This document shows, piece after piece, positions 53,558 through 62,702 of a stretch of DNA of 64,000 bases. Source of the stretch: Liopterus haemorrhoidalis. Lineage: Eukaryota; Arthropoda; Insecta; Coleoptera; Dytiscidae. The position numbers were made by a program, and so were the translations under genes. The notes under the pieces are model-generated. The model was not told where the DNA came from, did no database searches, and was given only the letters and a program-made list of their open reading frames with translations. Location of the stretch: NCBI GenBank assembly GCA_963971575.1, contig OZ020611.1:61723381-61787380 (forward strand). The letters are read 5' to 3'. The first letter of the stretch is position 1, and each line of letters begins with the position of its first letter.

Positions 53558-53990
53558 TCCTTGAGGTTCCTGACCATCCAGAGTTTCACTGAACTCCTTG
53601 AGGTCCTTGAACATTCAGTGTCGAACAAAACAAACACATCTCCTTGAGGTCCCTGACCATCCAGAGTTCCTGTGAACTCCTTGAGGTCCCTGACCATCCA
53701 GAGTCAACAAGACAAACACGACCATTTTAGGTCCAACAACTCCTTGAGGTCCCTGACCATCCAGAATTCCTCTGAACTCCTTGAGGTCCCTGACCATCCA
53801 GAGTGAAACAAAACAAACACAACTCTTTGAGGTCCCTGACCATCCAGAGTTCCCCAGAACTCCTTGAGGTCCCTGACCATCCAGAGTCATACAAAACAAA
53901 CACAACTCTTTGAGGTCCCTGACCATCCAGAGTTCCTCTGAACTCCTTGAGGTCCCTGACCATCCAGAGCCAACAAAACAAAAACGACCA
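53558..53990 (-). repeat. Tandem array of a 34-bp motif in five higher-order units
   Basis: 'ctccttgaggtccctgacca' + 'tccagagt' occurs about ten times, in pairs, the pairs separated by 'aaacaaaacaaacacaac'-type spacers, period 80-95 bp. On the minus strand all three frames are long and open, e.g. SGWSGTSRSS and LWMVRDLKEL repeats. Orientation and place (just before the 3' LTR) fit a repeat of the LTR element, not a cellular gene. Confidence 0.85.
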
Positions 53991-54880
53991 GTGTATCTTG
54001 CGGTACTCAACAAGCTATCAATTCTCAAATCAACTATCAATCAGTTTATTTCATTACAGGTTGTCTACAGTACCCAACAAGCTCAGTGACTGTCGCTGCT
54101 TCCTACTCAGTACCTTATTATCCCACACGCAACGTGTCTTCTCATTTAATCAAAGCAATAATATGTCTCTTACCACTTTAACCATCGTCACTTTTAATCA
54201 TCATCATCTAACTAGTTACTTTCGTACTATTTGTCTGTCAATAGACAAACGCTCGTCCATTCTGACTTTTTATCTTATTTCTCTTCAGTTACTTTTCTTT
54301 CTATTACTTTTTATTATTATTTCTCTTCAGATCATTACATTTGCCATTTCAGGTAAACTACTCCTTGATCTGTTATCAATCGCACTGGTAAAATAAGTAA
54401 AATTAAGCAGAACCCTACGGTTCCCACTGTTTTAGTCCTTGTTGAAGATCTCCAAAGGACAAAGAATACATTAAATGAATTTATCTCCCGGATCTAAAAT
54501 ATGTTCTAAACCTGCAATAGCTGTAACAAAATATCTGCGCAAGCAATGTGCACAGTATTACATCGTTCACATTTAGTATTACATAGTACATAGCATGTGC
54601 ATCAATTGTAAAATCTGTCATTTATATTAGCACTTTCGTCCAATATGTACCATTAGTACAGACCTAAGAGCAAGACATCTTTGACACCTTACAAGACAAC
54701 TTTGACACCTTTCGGCTGTTAATTTTTGTCTGTGTTTCCACAATTACCACATCAGTTAAAAACTTAACTTAGTACTTTTGTATTATTGAACTTGGGAGAA
54801 CTAAAATTTTTACGTTAATTTTGATTTTTTTTTTTTTTAATTTATGCATTTCTGTAAAAACTAGTTTTCCGAAATTACAA
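53991..54880. other. Interior of the LTR element, unassigned
   Basis: A plus-strand frame up to 54396 is pyrimidine-rich and hydrophobic by composition only (ISLQLLFFLLLFIIISLQII); on the element's own strand nothing codes. No domain recognised. Confidence 0.4.
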
Positions 54881-55387
54881 AATCTTTTCTTTTTATCATA
54901 CTAATAATAATAATAAAACTGTTCGATTTGCGTATTTAAAATATCACTACCCGTGATATTTCGCATACGCGCAGGTTTCAATATATTAGAAGATTGATTG
55001 TCATATGTGACGTGTGCATATATTTGCTCTTGACTTTTTTAAAGTTTTATAGTGGAAAAATTTATAGTAAATTGATAAATTTGTGTCTACTGTGAAATAT
55101 TAAATTGCAGTTTTTGTGTGTACTATAGTTTTATAAAATTGTTGGGTGGTTGAAGACTAAATTTGATATTTATTAAAGAAAATCTGTTAACGGTCATTTT
55201 AACTTGAACTTTGACCCCTTAACATGTAATATACCTGTTCGGACAGTTTTGGATTAACTCAGTACAAATACGTTTAAACAAATCTGCTTCCGTAGTTCGA
55301 CCTGTATGATAAAGTACTGTTCTAAAATATAGTTTGATCATACCAATAAAAATAATAAATAAAAAGGATTTTTTTAATATCGGAATC

Positions 55388-56447
55388 ATGTCTCAAAAAA
55401 TAATGACACGAAGCAGCCAAAATAGCGCGAGGCTAACGAAGCAACCCAGGGCAGGCTTAAGAAGGGAAACGTCCGAAAAAAAGCGCGCAAATATATCCAA
55501 TGTAAGCATAATAGCTGCAGAGGATGTATCCGTACATGATGACAGCCTTCTTAGCCATGATGAAATCGTGACAGACTAGCTATATATCGGATAAATTAGC
55601 TAGGCACAATGGCGATATTCTGATGCTTAACGAAGAAAAAATTAAACTACAAAAGACAATTGAAAAATTGACATCGGTAATATTGGATAAAGAATCGCTT
55701 GTGGAGACACTCCTAAAATCAGTAGAGAGATTAAGCAAGAAGAAAATTTGTCAATCTGTTTCCACACAAACAGAAACAAATTTAAAGAGCTACGCGAGTG
55801 TTTGCGCTTCCAGTACAGGAACCCAGAGTAGTGGCAAACATACCAATAACCCTACGGAAAATCCAGAGGATCGTACAGGAAACCCAAGCAAACAAGTACT
55901 TCATCTTGCTGATAGTCATGGAAGAAATTTGAGTGATTTTTTAAGAAGAGACCTACAAGACGATATTAAACTTGAAACAATTTTTAAACCAAATGCTACT
56001 TTTAAAAACGTGACCGAAAACTTTACCCAACTAACAAAAACTTTTAATAAAAGCGACAAGGTTATTGTTACTGCAGGAACCAACGACATCAACATTAAAG
56101 ACTTTAAAAACGCAGTGTTAAGTGTTGTAAAAAATTGTACCCATACAAACTTAGTGATTAATACTATTCCCTATCGTTATGATCTACCCCAAAGAAACAA
56201 TTTCATATATGAATTAAATACCTTTCTTTATAGACTCTCACATGAATATTGTTTTAAATTAATAGACATTAATATGTTTCTGGACAGATGCGACTACAAT
56301 AAACATGGACTACATTTAAATGTTAGTGGCAAAAAGAAAGTGGCTGATATCCTGTTAAAAATAAACAATATTAGAAAAATTAAAGACGTTAAAACTGACG
56401 AGAAAATAAATTTTCAAAAAGAGGGGTTTATAAAGCATGTAAAGTAG
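55388..56447 (+). pseudogene. LINE-2 ORF1: esterase-type (SGNH) ORF1 protein, one frameshift
   Basis: ATG 55388 opens MSQKIMTRSSQNSARL and a basic N-terminus to a stop at 55577. The same protein continues in the next frame (SDKLARHNGDILMLNEEK) to 56447, so one indel lies near 55570. The coiled-coil-like stretch EEKIKLQKTIEKLTSVIL is followed by an SGNH-hydrolase fold: HLADSHGRNLSDFL (nucleophile Ser block), VIVTAGTNDINI (GxND block) and NKHGLHLNVSGKKKVADIL (catalytic His block). CR1-group ORF1 proteins are known to carry such an esterase. The usual Asp three residues before the last His is not evident (YNKHGLH). Confidence 0.8.
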
Positions 56448-59155
56448 GATCTCTAACAATATTTCACCAAAATGCTCAATGCCTGAGAAACAAAACGGAA
56501 ATATTGGAAGTTTTTCTATCAGAACGTGAAATTGACATTTTGTGTATCTCTGAACATTGGCTTTATCCGGGTGAAATTATCAGTATTCCGGGATTTAGAA
56601 CAATATCAAACTATAGTAGGAGTAATCACGTTCATGGTGGAGTGTTAATCATGTGTAGTGACAAAATAAAACAAACTAGAGATATTTTTGAAATTAAACA
56701 TTTATGTCAGGAACAATTATTTGAGTGTTGTGCATCCAGTATGTCAACCAAAGACTCCAAAAATTTTATTATTGTAACAGTATACAGGTCACCTGACTTC
56801 AGTACTGATGTATTTCTCTGTGAATTAGAAAAATGTTTAGAAATCATAACAAACATAAAATCTACTAGTTTTCTTTTGCTTTGTGGTGATTTTAACATAG
56901 ATTTCCTTGAGAATTCTAAAACAAAAAATTCTCTAGTTGATTTGCTAACGAGTTACAACCTTAATATAACGATTGATAAGCCAACTAGAGTAACGGCTAC
57001 TTCAAAAACTTGTCTGGACAATATATGTGTAAATAGTAAACAATATGACGCGCAAGTTGTAAATGCGGGTGTTTCAGATCACTTTGGTCAGTTGATAACT
57101 CTCAAGGAAGTCGAAATAAGTCGGGATCACAATAAAGCAAAAAAAGAGGTAAGGATACTGAATGATGAAAATTACATTGTTTTTAATAATTTTCTAGTCA
57201 TGGAGGAATGGAAAGGCATTTACAGTGATACTTGTAGTTTAAATGCAGCTTTCAATACATTTATGGAAACATTTAATTACTACTTTGAAGTTTCTTTTCC
57301 AAAAAAATATGTCAAACATAAAAACGGGAAAAGAAAACCTCCATGGCTAACAAAAGGAATCCAAACCTCTTCCAAAACCTTAAAAGATTTATATATGTTA
57401 TCTAGACATGGAACTAGAGCGAATCTAGAGCATTATAAATTATACAAGAAAATTTACAGGAAAACCATACAGCTGGCAAAACGGCAGTACAATAATGATT
57501 TGATTTTGAACTCGAATAATAAAAGTAAAGCAACTTGGACAGTTATTAAAAATAATTTACAAAGTAAACGGGAATCCGACAGTTCTGATGGGATTAAATT
57601 AAATATAAATGGTAAAATTTGCACATGTCACTTAGAAATAAGTAATCACATGAACAAATTTTACACTACAATAAATAAATCCCCAAACAGTAATTGCGTT
57701 GTAAATACTATGAACTATTGGAACGAACATAGTATATTTTTAAATCCAACTGATGAAGTAGAAGTTTCAAACGTTGTTAAAAATATGAAAATATCGTATT
57801 CCTCAGGTTATGATGGAATTAGCTCAAAAATAATAAAAAAATGCATTCAATTCATTGCTAAACCACTAGCACATTTAATAAACAAATCCTTTTCTCAAGG
57901 TATTTTTCCTAGTGACCTGAAAATAGCCAAAGTTGTTCCGATATTTAAAAAAGGTGATAAAGAACAGGTAGAAAACTATCGACCGATATCATTGCTCTCT
58001 CCCATATCTAAAATATTTGAAAAAATAATGTCGATTAGAATTGTTGAATTCATGGAGAAGAGTGCAGTTATAATATCGGAGCAACATGGTTTCAGAAAAG
58101 GACGTTCAACAACCACGGCACTTTTAAACATACTAAATTTTATATATGAAAATTTGGACAAAAACCGGCACACATTAGCAGTATTTTTGGATCTATCAAA
58201 AGCATTTGATCGTGTCGATCACAAAATACTGCTAGGGAAACTTGAAAATCTAGGAATAAGAGGAAAAGCCTTGGATTGGCTTACATCATACCTCGAAAAC
58301 AGGGCACAATATGTTCAAATTGGTGAGTCAAAATCAAATCATTTATCTGTAATCCAAGGGGTCCCACAAGGTAGTGTACTGGGGCCTCTCTTGTATATAT
58401 TATATGTAAACGACATTGTAGAGGGTGCTCTGAGTTCGGAACTTGTAGCTTTTGCAGATGATACCACAGTAATGGGTTCTGACGCAGATTGTCGAGCTCT
58501 TGTAACAAACGTTAACAAAGATTTACATTCTTTAAGCAATTGGTTGCAATCAAATGATCTACTCTTAAATTATGAGAAATGTAGTTTCATAAAATTTTCT
58601 AAAAGTAAATTGAATTACGATGTTAGCCAGTTGATTAAAAATAAGAAGTCTGTCATTCAAGTTGCATCTGCGAAACTTCTGGGTATTCATCTGGACCAGC
58701 ATCTTACTTGGGATACTCAAATTGACTTTTTGTGCAAAAGAATGTCCCAAGAATGTTGGAAACTAAAAATTATATCCAAAACATGTAGTAAAGAAGTAGT
58801 CAGAACCTATTACTTTGCAAATATATATTCTATACTATCTTATGGTATACTTTGTTGGGGTACAGGTTCAGAACTCATCAGATTGTTTCGGCTACAAAAA
58901 CGTATTCTACGTAATATGGTTGGTTGCAGCCAAAGAACATCCTGTGTTAATATATTTAAAAATCTAAAGATTTTGACTTTACCAAGTATGTATGTGTATC
59001 AAGCCTGTGTATATGTACGACAAAATTTGTCAGATTATGAAAGAAGGTCAGATATACATGCATACAACACGAGGCAAAAACTAAATTTGCTATTACGTCT
59101 AACAATCCGACCATATTATCAAAGAAAATTTACAACAATTTGCCGCAACACCTGA
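56444..59155 (+). CDS. LINE-2 ORF2: AP-endonuclease and reverse transcriptase
   Basis: Open from 56444, overlapping the ORF1 stop by four bases; no in-frame ATG precedes FHQNAQCLRNKTEILE, so translation probably restarts after ORF1. Endonuclease: CISEHWL (E), VTVYRSP, LCGDFNIDFL, TCLDNICVN, VSDHFGQ. RT: NYRPISLLSPISKIFEKIM, EQHGFRKGRSTTTAL, VFLDLSKAFDRVDHKIL, GVPQGSVLGPLLYILYVND, and VAFADDTTVM with the catalytic ADD. The frame ends at 59155, but the normal tail (LPQHLKDYGSLKTFKCQLVD) continues in another frame to a stop at 59254-59256, so the last 35 residues are frameshifted. It otherwise looks intact and young. Confidence 0.93.
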   Translation, partial: VGSLTIFHQNAQCLRNKTEILEVFLSEREIDILCISEHWLYPGEIISIPGFRTISNYSRSNHVHGGVLIMCSDKIKQTRDIFEIKHLCQEQLFECCASSMSTKDSKNFIIVTVYRSPDFSTDVFLCELEKCLEIITNIKSTSFLLLCGDFNIDFLENSKTKNSLVDLLTSYNLNITIDKPTRVTATSKTCLDNICVNSKQYDAQVVNAGVSDHFGQLITLKEVEISRDHNKAKKEVRILNDENYIVFNNFLVMEEWKGIYSDTCSLNAAFNTFMETFNYYFEVSFPKKYVKHKNGKRKPPWLTKGIQTSSKTLKDLYMLSRHGTRANLEHYKLYKKIYRKTIQLAKRQYNNDLILNSNNKSKATWTVIKNNLQSKRESDSSDGIKLNINGKICTCHLEISNHMNKFYTTINKSPNSNCVVNTMNYWNEHSIFLNPTDEVEVSNVVKNMKISYSSGYDGISSKIIKKCIQFIAKPLAHLINKSFSQGIFPSDLKIAKVVPIFKKGDKEQVENYRPISLLSPISKIFEKIMSIRIVEFMEKSAVIISEQHGFRKGRSTTTALLNILNFIYENLDKNRHTLAVFLDLSKAFDRVDHKILLGKLENLGIRGKALDWLTSYLENRAQYVQIGESKSNHLSVIQGVPQGSVLGPLLYILYVNDIVEGALSSELVAFADDTTVMGSDADCRALVTNVNKDLHSLSNWLQSNDLLLNYEKCSFIKFSKSKLNYDVSQLIKNKKSVIQVASAKLLGIHLDQHLTWDTQIDFLCKRMSQECWKLKIISKTCSKEVVRTYYFANIYSILSYGILCWGTGSELIRLFRLQKRILRNMVGCSQRTSCVNIFKNLKILTLPSMYVYQACVYVRQNLSDYERRSDIHAYNTRQKLNLLLRLTIRPYYQRKFTTICRNT

Positions 59156-59687
59156 AAGATTATGGATCACTTAAAACATTTAAATGTCAGCTTGTTGACT
59201 TCTTAATAAAAAAGTGTTACTATAATCTTAATGAGTATCTTTTACAACGTCATTAAAACGGACTAATTCATGTATTGATATTTATAAATTTTACTTTTAA
59301 TTTTATTTATTTATTTTTTAAAATTTATTTATAAACTTATTTATTATTTTATATTTGACAAAAACTGTTTTATCAGTAATTTTTTATTGAAAGGACGAAA
59401 TTAATAAATTATTATTTGGTTTATTAATTAATTAAATACTAACGTCTAATAGTATTTCTATTAGTGATGTAATTAGAATGAGTAATAAATAATAAAAAAC
59501 AACTGATAAGTTTTCTATGACAACTGCACTGATGCAAGATTTTGTATATATTAAAAATATTTTCTGTATTTTTTATTTGGAAGTAATCATAAACTGTTTT
59601 GACCATAATAATAATCAATTGTATTGAAATATGAAAATAATGACTTGTCCAATATTATGTATGCATATAATCTTCTGGACCAATAAA

Positions 59688-59721
<34 letters not shown>

Positions 59722-60468
59722 TTCGTAAGATATAACACACTTTTATTGAGACCTTAATTCTGTAATTCATTAATGCAAAATTTAGAAAAATTACACAAAA
59801 AACTTGGTAAAACTGTTTGACAAAATAAAAATAACAACAACTATTATCTGTCATTTGTCATCTGTCATCTGACATTTGTCATCTGTCATCTGCCAATGCA
59901 AAATATAATCTTATCTAATATGATTCCATATAAGGAATATAATTAGTCTCCAACAAAAACTCTTTGAATTACCTTGTAAGTCTTTATCCAAAATTTCTAA
60001 ATTATCAAGAACAAATTATAAATACCACACCTCATTATTCTCTTATTATTTGGCGTTAAATTTGCATACCTCTTCGCTTATTCTTTATTTAACTTTTGCA
60101 ATGTTATCGGAAAATTTATTTGCATCTTGTAGTGTTTTACAGCCCTTGCTATTAGTTTTAACGTACTTTGTCCAAATTCATTCCAGAACATTTTAACTTC
60201 TACACATCACTGTGGCTCACCATAATATGGGTACGCAACGTTTTGGGGTTAATTATTTTTTTACAGTTTAATGATAATATAGCACTTGTGTTTTCCATTT
60301 TAAAAACTCTTGTCACCCAATTTTTGACATTTCAATTTTATTTTTGCAACTGTCAATCTTTCTGTCATTTTTTTGTTTTTTTCATTTTAATCATTTTCAA
60401 AATATTTTATGTATGGAACAACAAATACTGGCCAAAATTAGTTGTAGGTGTAGGCATCCCACTTCTGA
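59722..60468 (-). other. 5' interior of the LTR element, decayed gag-like start
   Basis: Minus strand after the 5' LTR: the leader tcagaagtgggatgcc, then MENTSAILSLNCKKI and KTLQDANKFSDNIAKV-like pieces reminiscent of Copia gag openings, broken by stops. Several 'tcatctgtcat' / 'gacatttgtcat' repeats lie at 59.85-59.89 kb. No intact protein. Confidence 0.45.
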
Positions 60469-60638
60469 TGTTAGAACGCTTTATAGCGTTTATGATAATA
60501 TCAATTAAAACACACAAATCCAAGCACATATAAGCGTTTATTACTACGTCTATTTACAATCTGTCACGTATATGTCATTATGTTATGGTTACTAACGCAA
60601 CATATTACAAAGGAGGTCCAAGAACTAGTTTTGACCCT

Positions 60639-60642
<4 letters not shown>
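60469..60642 (-). repeat. LTR (5' LTR of the minus-strand element)
   Basis: Same 174-bp sequence as 53207-53380 apart from aaaggAggtcc here and aaaggCggtcc there. Confidence 0.9.

Positions 60643-60704
<62 letters not shown>
60643..60704. repeat. (TA)n array, right half
   Basis: Pure TA between the LTR and the LINE-J coding remnant. Short frames of alternating I/Y across it are trivial. Confidence 0.95.
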
Positions 60705-60709
<5 letters not shown>

Positions 60710-61530
60710 TTTGTACTGTACCTTCTCTAACGTTTTTTGTTGGTTCTCGTAAATTGGATCCCAAACTACTGAACAGTATTCAAGTTTAGATCTAACAAAG
60801 GCATAGTATAAGGAGAAAATGGCATTAATATTAGTGAAGTCACGTGTGTTACGAATGATGAATCCAAGCATTTTCAGTGCTGATGAAAAAATATTATCTA
60901 CATGTGTCCTAAATGTTAATTTAGTATCGAACATTACACCCAGGTCCTTGATTGTGTCACAACGCTCAAGCATTACACCAGAAATAGAATAAGAAAAATA
61001 ATTCGAGTTAATTTTCAGAGTAAATGATAAAGTTTTACATTTAGACAGATTAAGTTCAAGTTTGTTTACGGTGCACCAAGTACTTAGGGCATTAAGACAA
61101 TCCTGAAGAATTTTACAGTCTTGAGGAGAAGAGATTTCACGAAAAATTTTAAGGTCATCAGCAAAAATTAAATGATCACTTTAAGTACCTCACTTACATC
61201 ATTTATAAATATTAAGAAAATAAGAGGTCCTAAATTTGAGCCCTGTGGTACACCTGATTCTACCAGAAATTTGGAAGTATTATAACCACGATAACTAATA
61301 AAAAGATAACGATTTGAAATATATGATGACATTAAGAATAATAATGATGGGGAGAGAAAAGTACTTCTAGTAACAACACTATGATCAATACTATCAAACG
61401 CCTTGCAAAAGTCAGTGTAAATGACGTCTACCTGCCCTTTTTTATCAAAGGACGATGATATGTAATGGGTGAAGTAGCTTAGATTTGAGGCAGTAGATCT
61501 GCGCTGCATGAATCCATGTTGCGTTGTTTT
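60705..61530 (-). pseudogene. LINE-J remnant 2, N-terminal half (reverse transcriptase)
   Basis: Minus strand: 61509-61168 reads RRSTASNLSYFTHYISSSF, VIYTDFCKAFDSIDHSVV (motif A) and ESGVPQGSNLGPLIFLIFIND (motif B). The ADD region near 61165 is broken (HLIFADDLKIFRE can be picked out with a stop). 60973-60712 reads DLGVMFDTKLTFRTHV, LGFIIRNTRDF and KLEYCSVVWDPIYENQ, then EKVQYKFL, which joins the 53134 piece across the insertion. A LINE RT, dead. Confidence 0.87.
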
Positions 61531-61719
61531 GGAGGTAATATTAATACAATGATGGGACTTCCAATATATTTAATTGTAATATTTTCTTTAAACTTTATTC
61601 TAACTCTCGTCGAAATTTGTCAAATATACTGTTGTCGATTCGACGGAGTCATTATATATAGATATATTGTCCTAGTCATCCAGCATTTTACTGGCTTCTT
61701 CCACTTAGTAAATACCTAC

Positions 61720-61766
61720 AAAACCCTGAAATGTGTGAAATTTCACGCTTCTCATCAATGTATTTT
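61720..61766 (+). repeat. R2 right-end sequence abutting the next R2 copy
   Basis: 'aatacctacaaaaccctgaa' + palindromic tgtgtgaaatttcacgc + ttctcatcaatg sits immediately before the left end AGGGTTTTGTAGGTATGAC, forming a hairpin with a 15-bp outer stem. Confidence 0.75.
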
Positions 61767-61813
61767 AGGGTTTTGTAGGTATGACCAAAAAACCCTTATA
61801 CCGTCATTTTGTC

Positions 61814-61847
<34 letters not shown>

Positions 61848-62702
61848 TCGGTTAAAATTGTAGCCAAACGGCTAAACCTAGAGAGTTGAAATTTGGCATG
61901 CTTATACAACTCTTTGACCCGCACATAGGAAAAATACTAAAACATCTAAAAAACATACCCCCCTAAAAATATAAACAAATATGTGCTCATCGAAAACAAA
62001 AATATTTTTTTTTAATTCTGAGTACGGTATCAAATGAAAGCCCTTAGTACGTGGATTAACGATCAAATTTTTATTTTTGCAAAATAAATTATTTTGATGC
62101 GATTTTTGCCCAAATTGTGCAAAAAAATTTTTGTCCCACACCCTGTAGCCCAGATGGTTTAAACTAAAAATCTAAAAAAATTCCAAGTAATGTATATTGG
62201 TGTGAACCGAAATAGTACAACAGGAATTTTCGATCAGATTATGTTTTCGGAAAATAACGCATTTTTTGTGGTTTTTGGTTCACAAAGTACAAAAGTTATA
62301 CCAATGTAAGACACTCATATGCAAAGCGTCCGATGGCGCAACGGGTTAGAGCGCTGGTGTCGGAAGCTAAAATCTCTGGAAAACGAAGGGTTTCGAGTTC
62401 GAGTACGGACGGAGTGAGTTTTATTTTTTCTGTTTTTTTTTTTTGCATTTTTATTATGTTGAAATTATTTTGTCAAAATTCTAGTTATATTTTGACAAAT
62501 GTTGTATTTAATTTTTAAGAGCGTAAATTTAATAACCAGTCTTATCATATGATTAACAGACGATAAATTATTTTAAAAATATCGTTCATTTTGCCGTGAT
62601 TACTATAAAGTAAAATTTGTCCTACACACTCAGCATACCGCCTTCACTTATTATATACCTGCGAAACCCTGAAATGTGTGAATATTCACACTTCACATCA
62701 AT
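61767..62702 (+). repeat. R2 interspersed repeat, copy with tRNA-like core
   Basis: The left AGGGTTTTGTAGGTATGACC and the right ATACCTGCGAAACCCT (to 62670) are inverted, followed by the palindromic tail gtgtgaatattcacac to about 62702. In order: 'cccttataccgtcattttgtcg', (TCTG)n, 'gtagccaaacggctaaacct', 'tttggcatgcttatacaac', 'ccttagtacgtggattaac', 'gtgtgaaccgaaatagtac', the tRNA-like block, then a T-rich part. No protein. Confidence 0.8.
62326..62411 (+). ncRNA. tRNA-like segment with Pol III A and B boxes
   Basis: CGTCCG (62327-62332) pairs with CGGACG (62406-62411) as an acceptor-like stem. TGGCGCAACGGG (62334-62345) fits the A box TRGCNNARYNGG, with GCGC/GCGC as D stem. AGTTCGAGTAC (62395-62405) matches the B box GGTTCGANTCC at 9 of 11 positions. 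The anticodon arm does not fold cleanly and the variable region is long, so this is a tRNA-derived or tRNA-mimicking promoter, as in SINEs, not a working tRNA. Confidence 0.55.

Larger units (their letters stand above)
54881..59721 (+). mobile_element. LINE-2 (local name): CR1-like non-LTR retrotransposon, nested in the LTR element
   Basis: A 5' region of uncertain start leads to ORF1 (55388-56447) and ORF2 (56444-59256 allowing one frameshift), then a TTTA-rich 3' UTR ending in an (ATT)n tail at 59688-59721. The ATT-type tail is the usual CR1-group end. Because it lies wholly between the two LTRs, it inserted into the LTR element or was carried by it. Confidence 0.82.
53207..60642 (-). mobile_element. 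LTR retrotransposon (Copia-like, non-autonomous), 7.4 kb including a nested LINE
   Basis: The 174-bp LTRs 53207-53380 and 60469-60642 start TGTTAG and end CTAACA and differ at one base that I can see, so insertion is recent. Read on the minus strand, the 5' LTR is followed by tcagaagtgggatgcc, a Copia-type leader/primer region. The interior lacks protease, integrase and RT. It holds a decayed gag-like start, a CR1-like LINE (LINE-2), an unassigned stretch and tandem repeats before the 3' LTR. Flanks on both sides are TA repeats, so the duplication cannot be read. Confidence 0.85.

Noticed and set aside
53615..54040. A repeat protein (LDGQGPQG / WMVRDLKE) encoded by the tandem array
   Set aside because: All three frames are open because of the repeat composition, there is no clear start, and the array is inside a retroelement. 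Kept as a repeat with a low-level question only.
58281..58539. Minus-strand frames inside LINE-2
   Set aside because: Shadows of the RT domain on the plus strand.
60564..60789. Poly-(Tyr-Ile) frames
   Set aside because: Translation of the TA array that separates the LTR from the LINE remnant.
61516..61863. Plus-strand 115-codon frame
   Set aside because: Crosses from LINE-J remnant into the R2 microsatellite; no domain, hydrophobic by AT composition.
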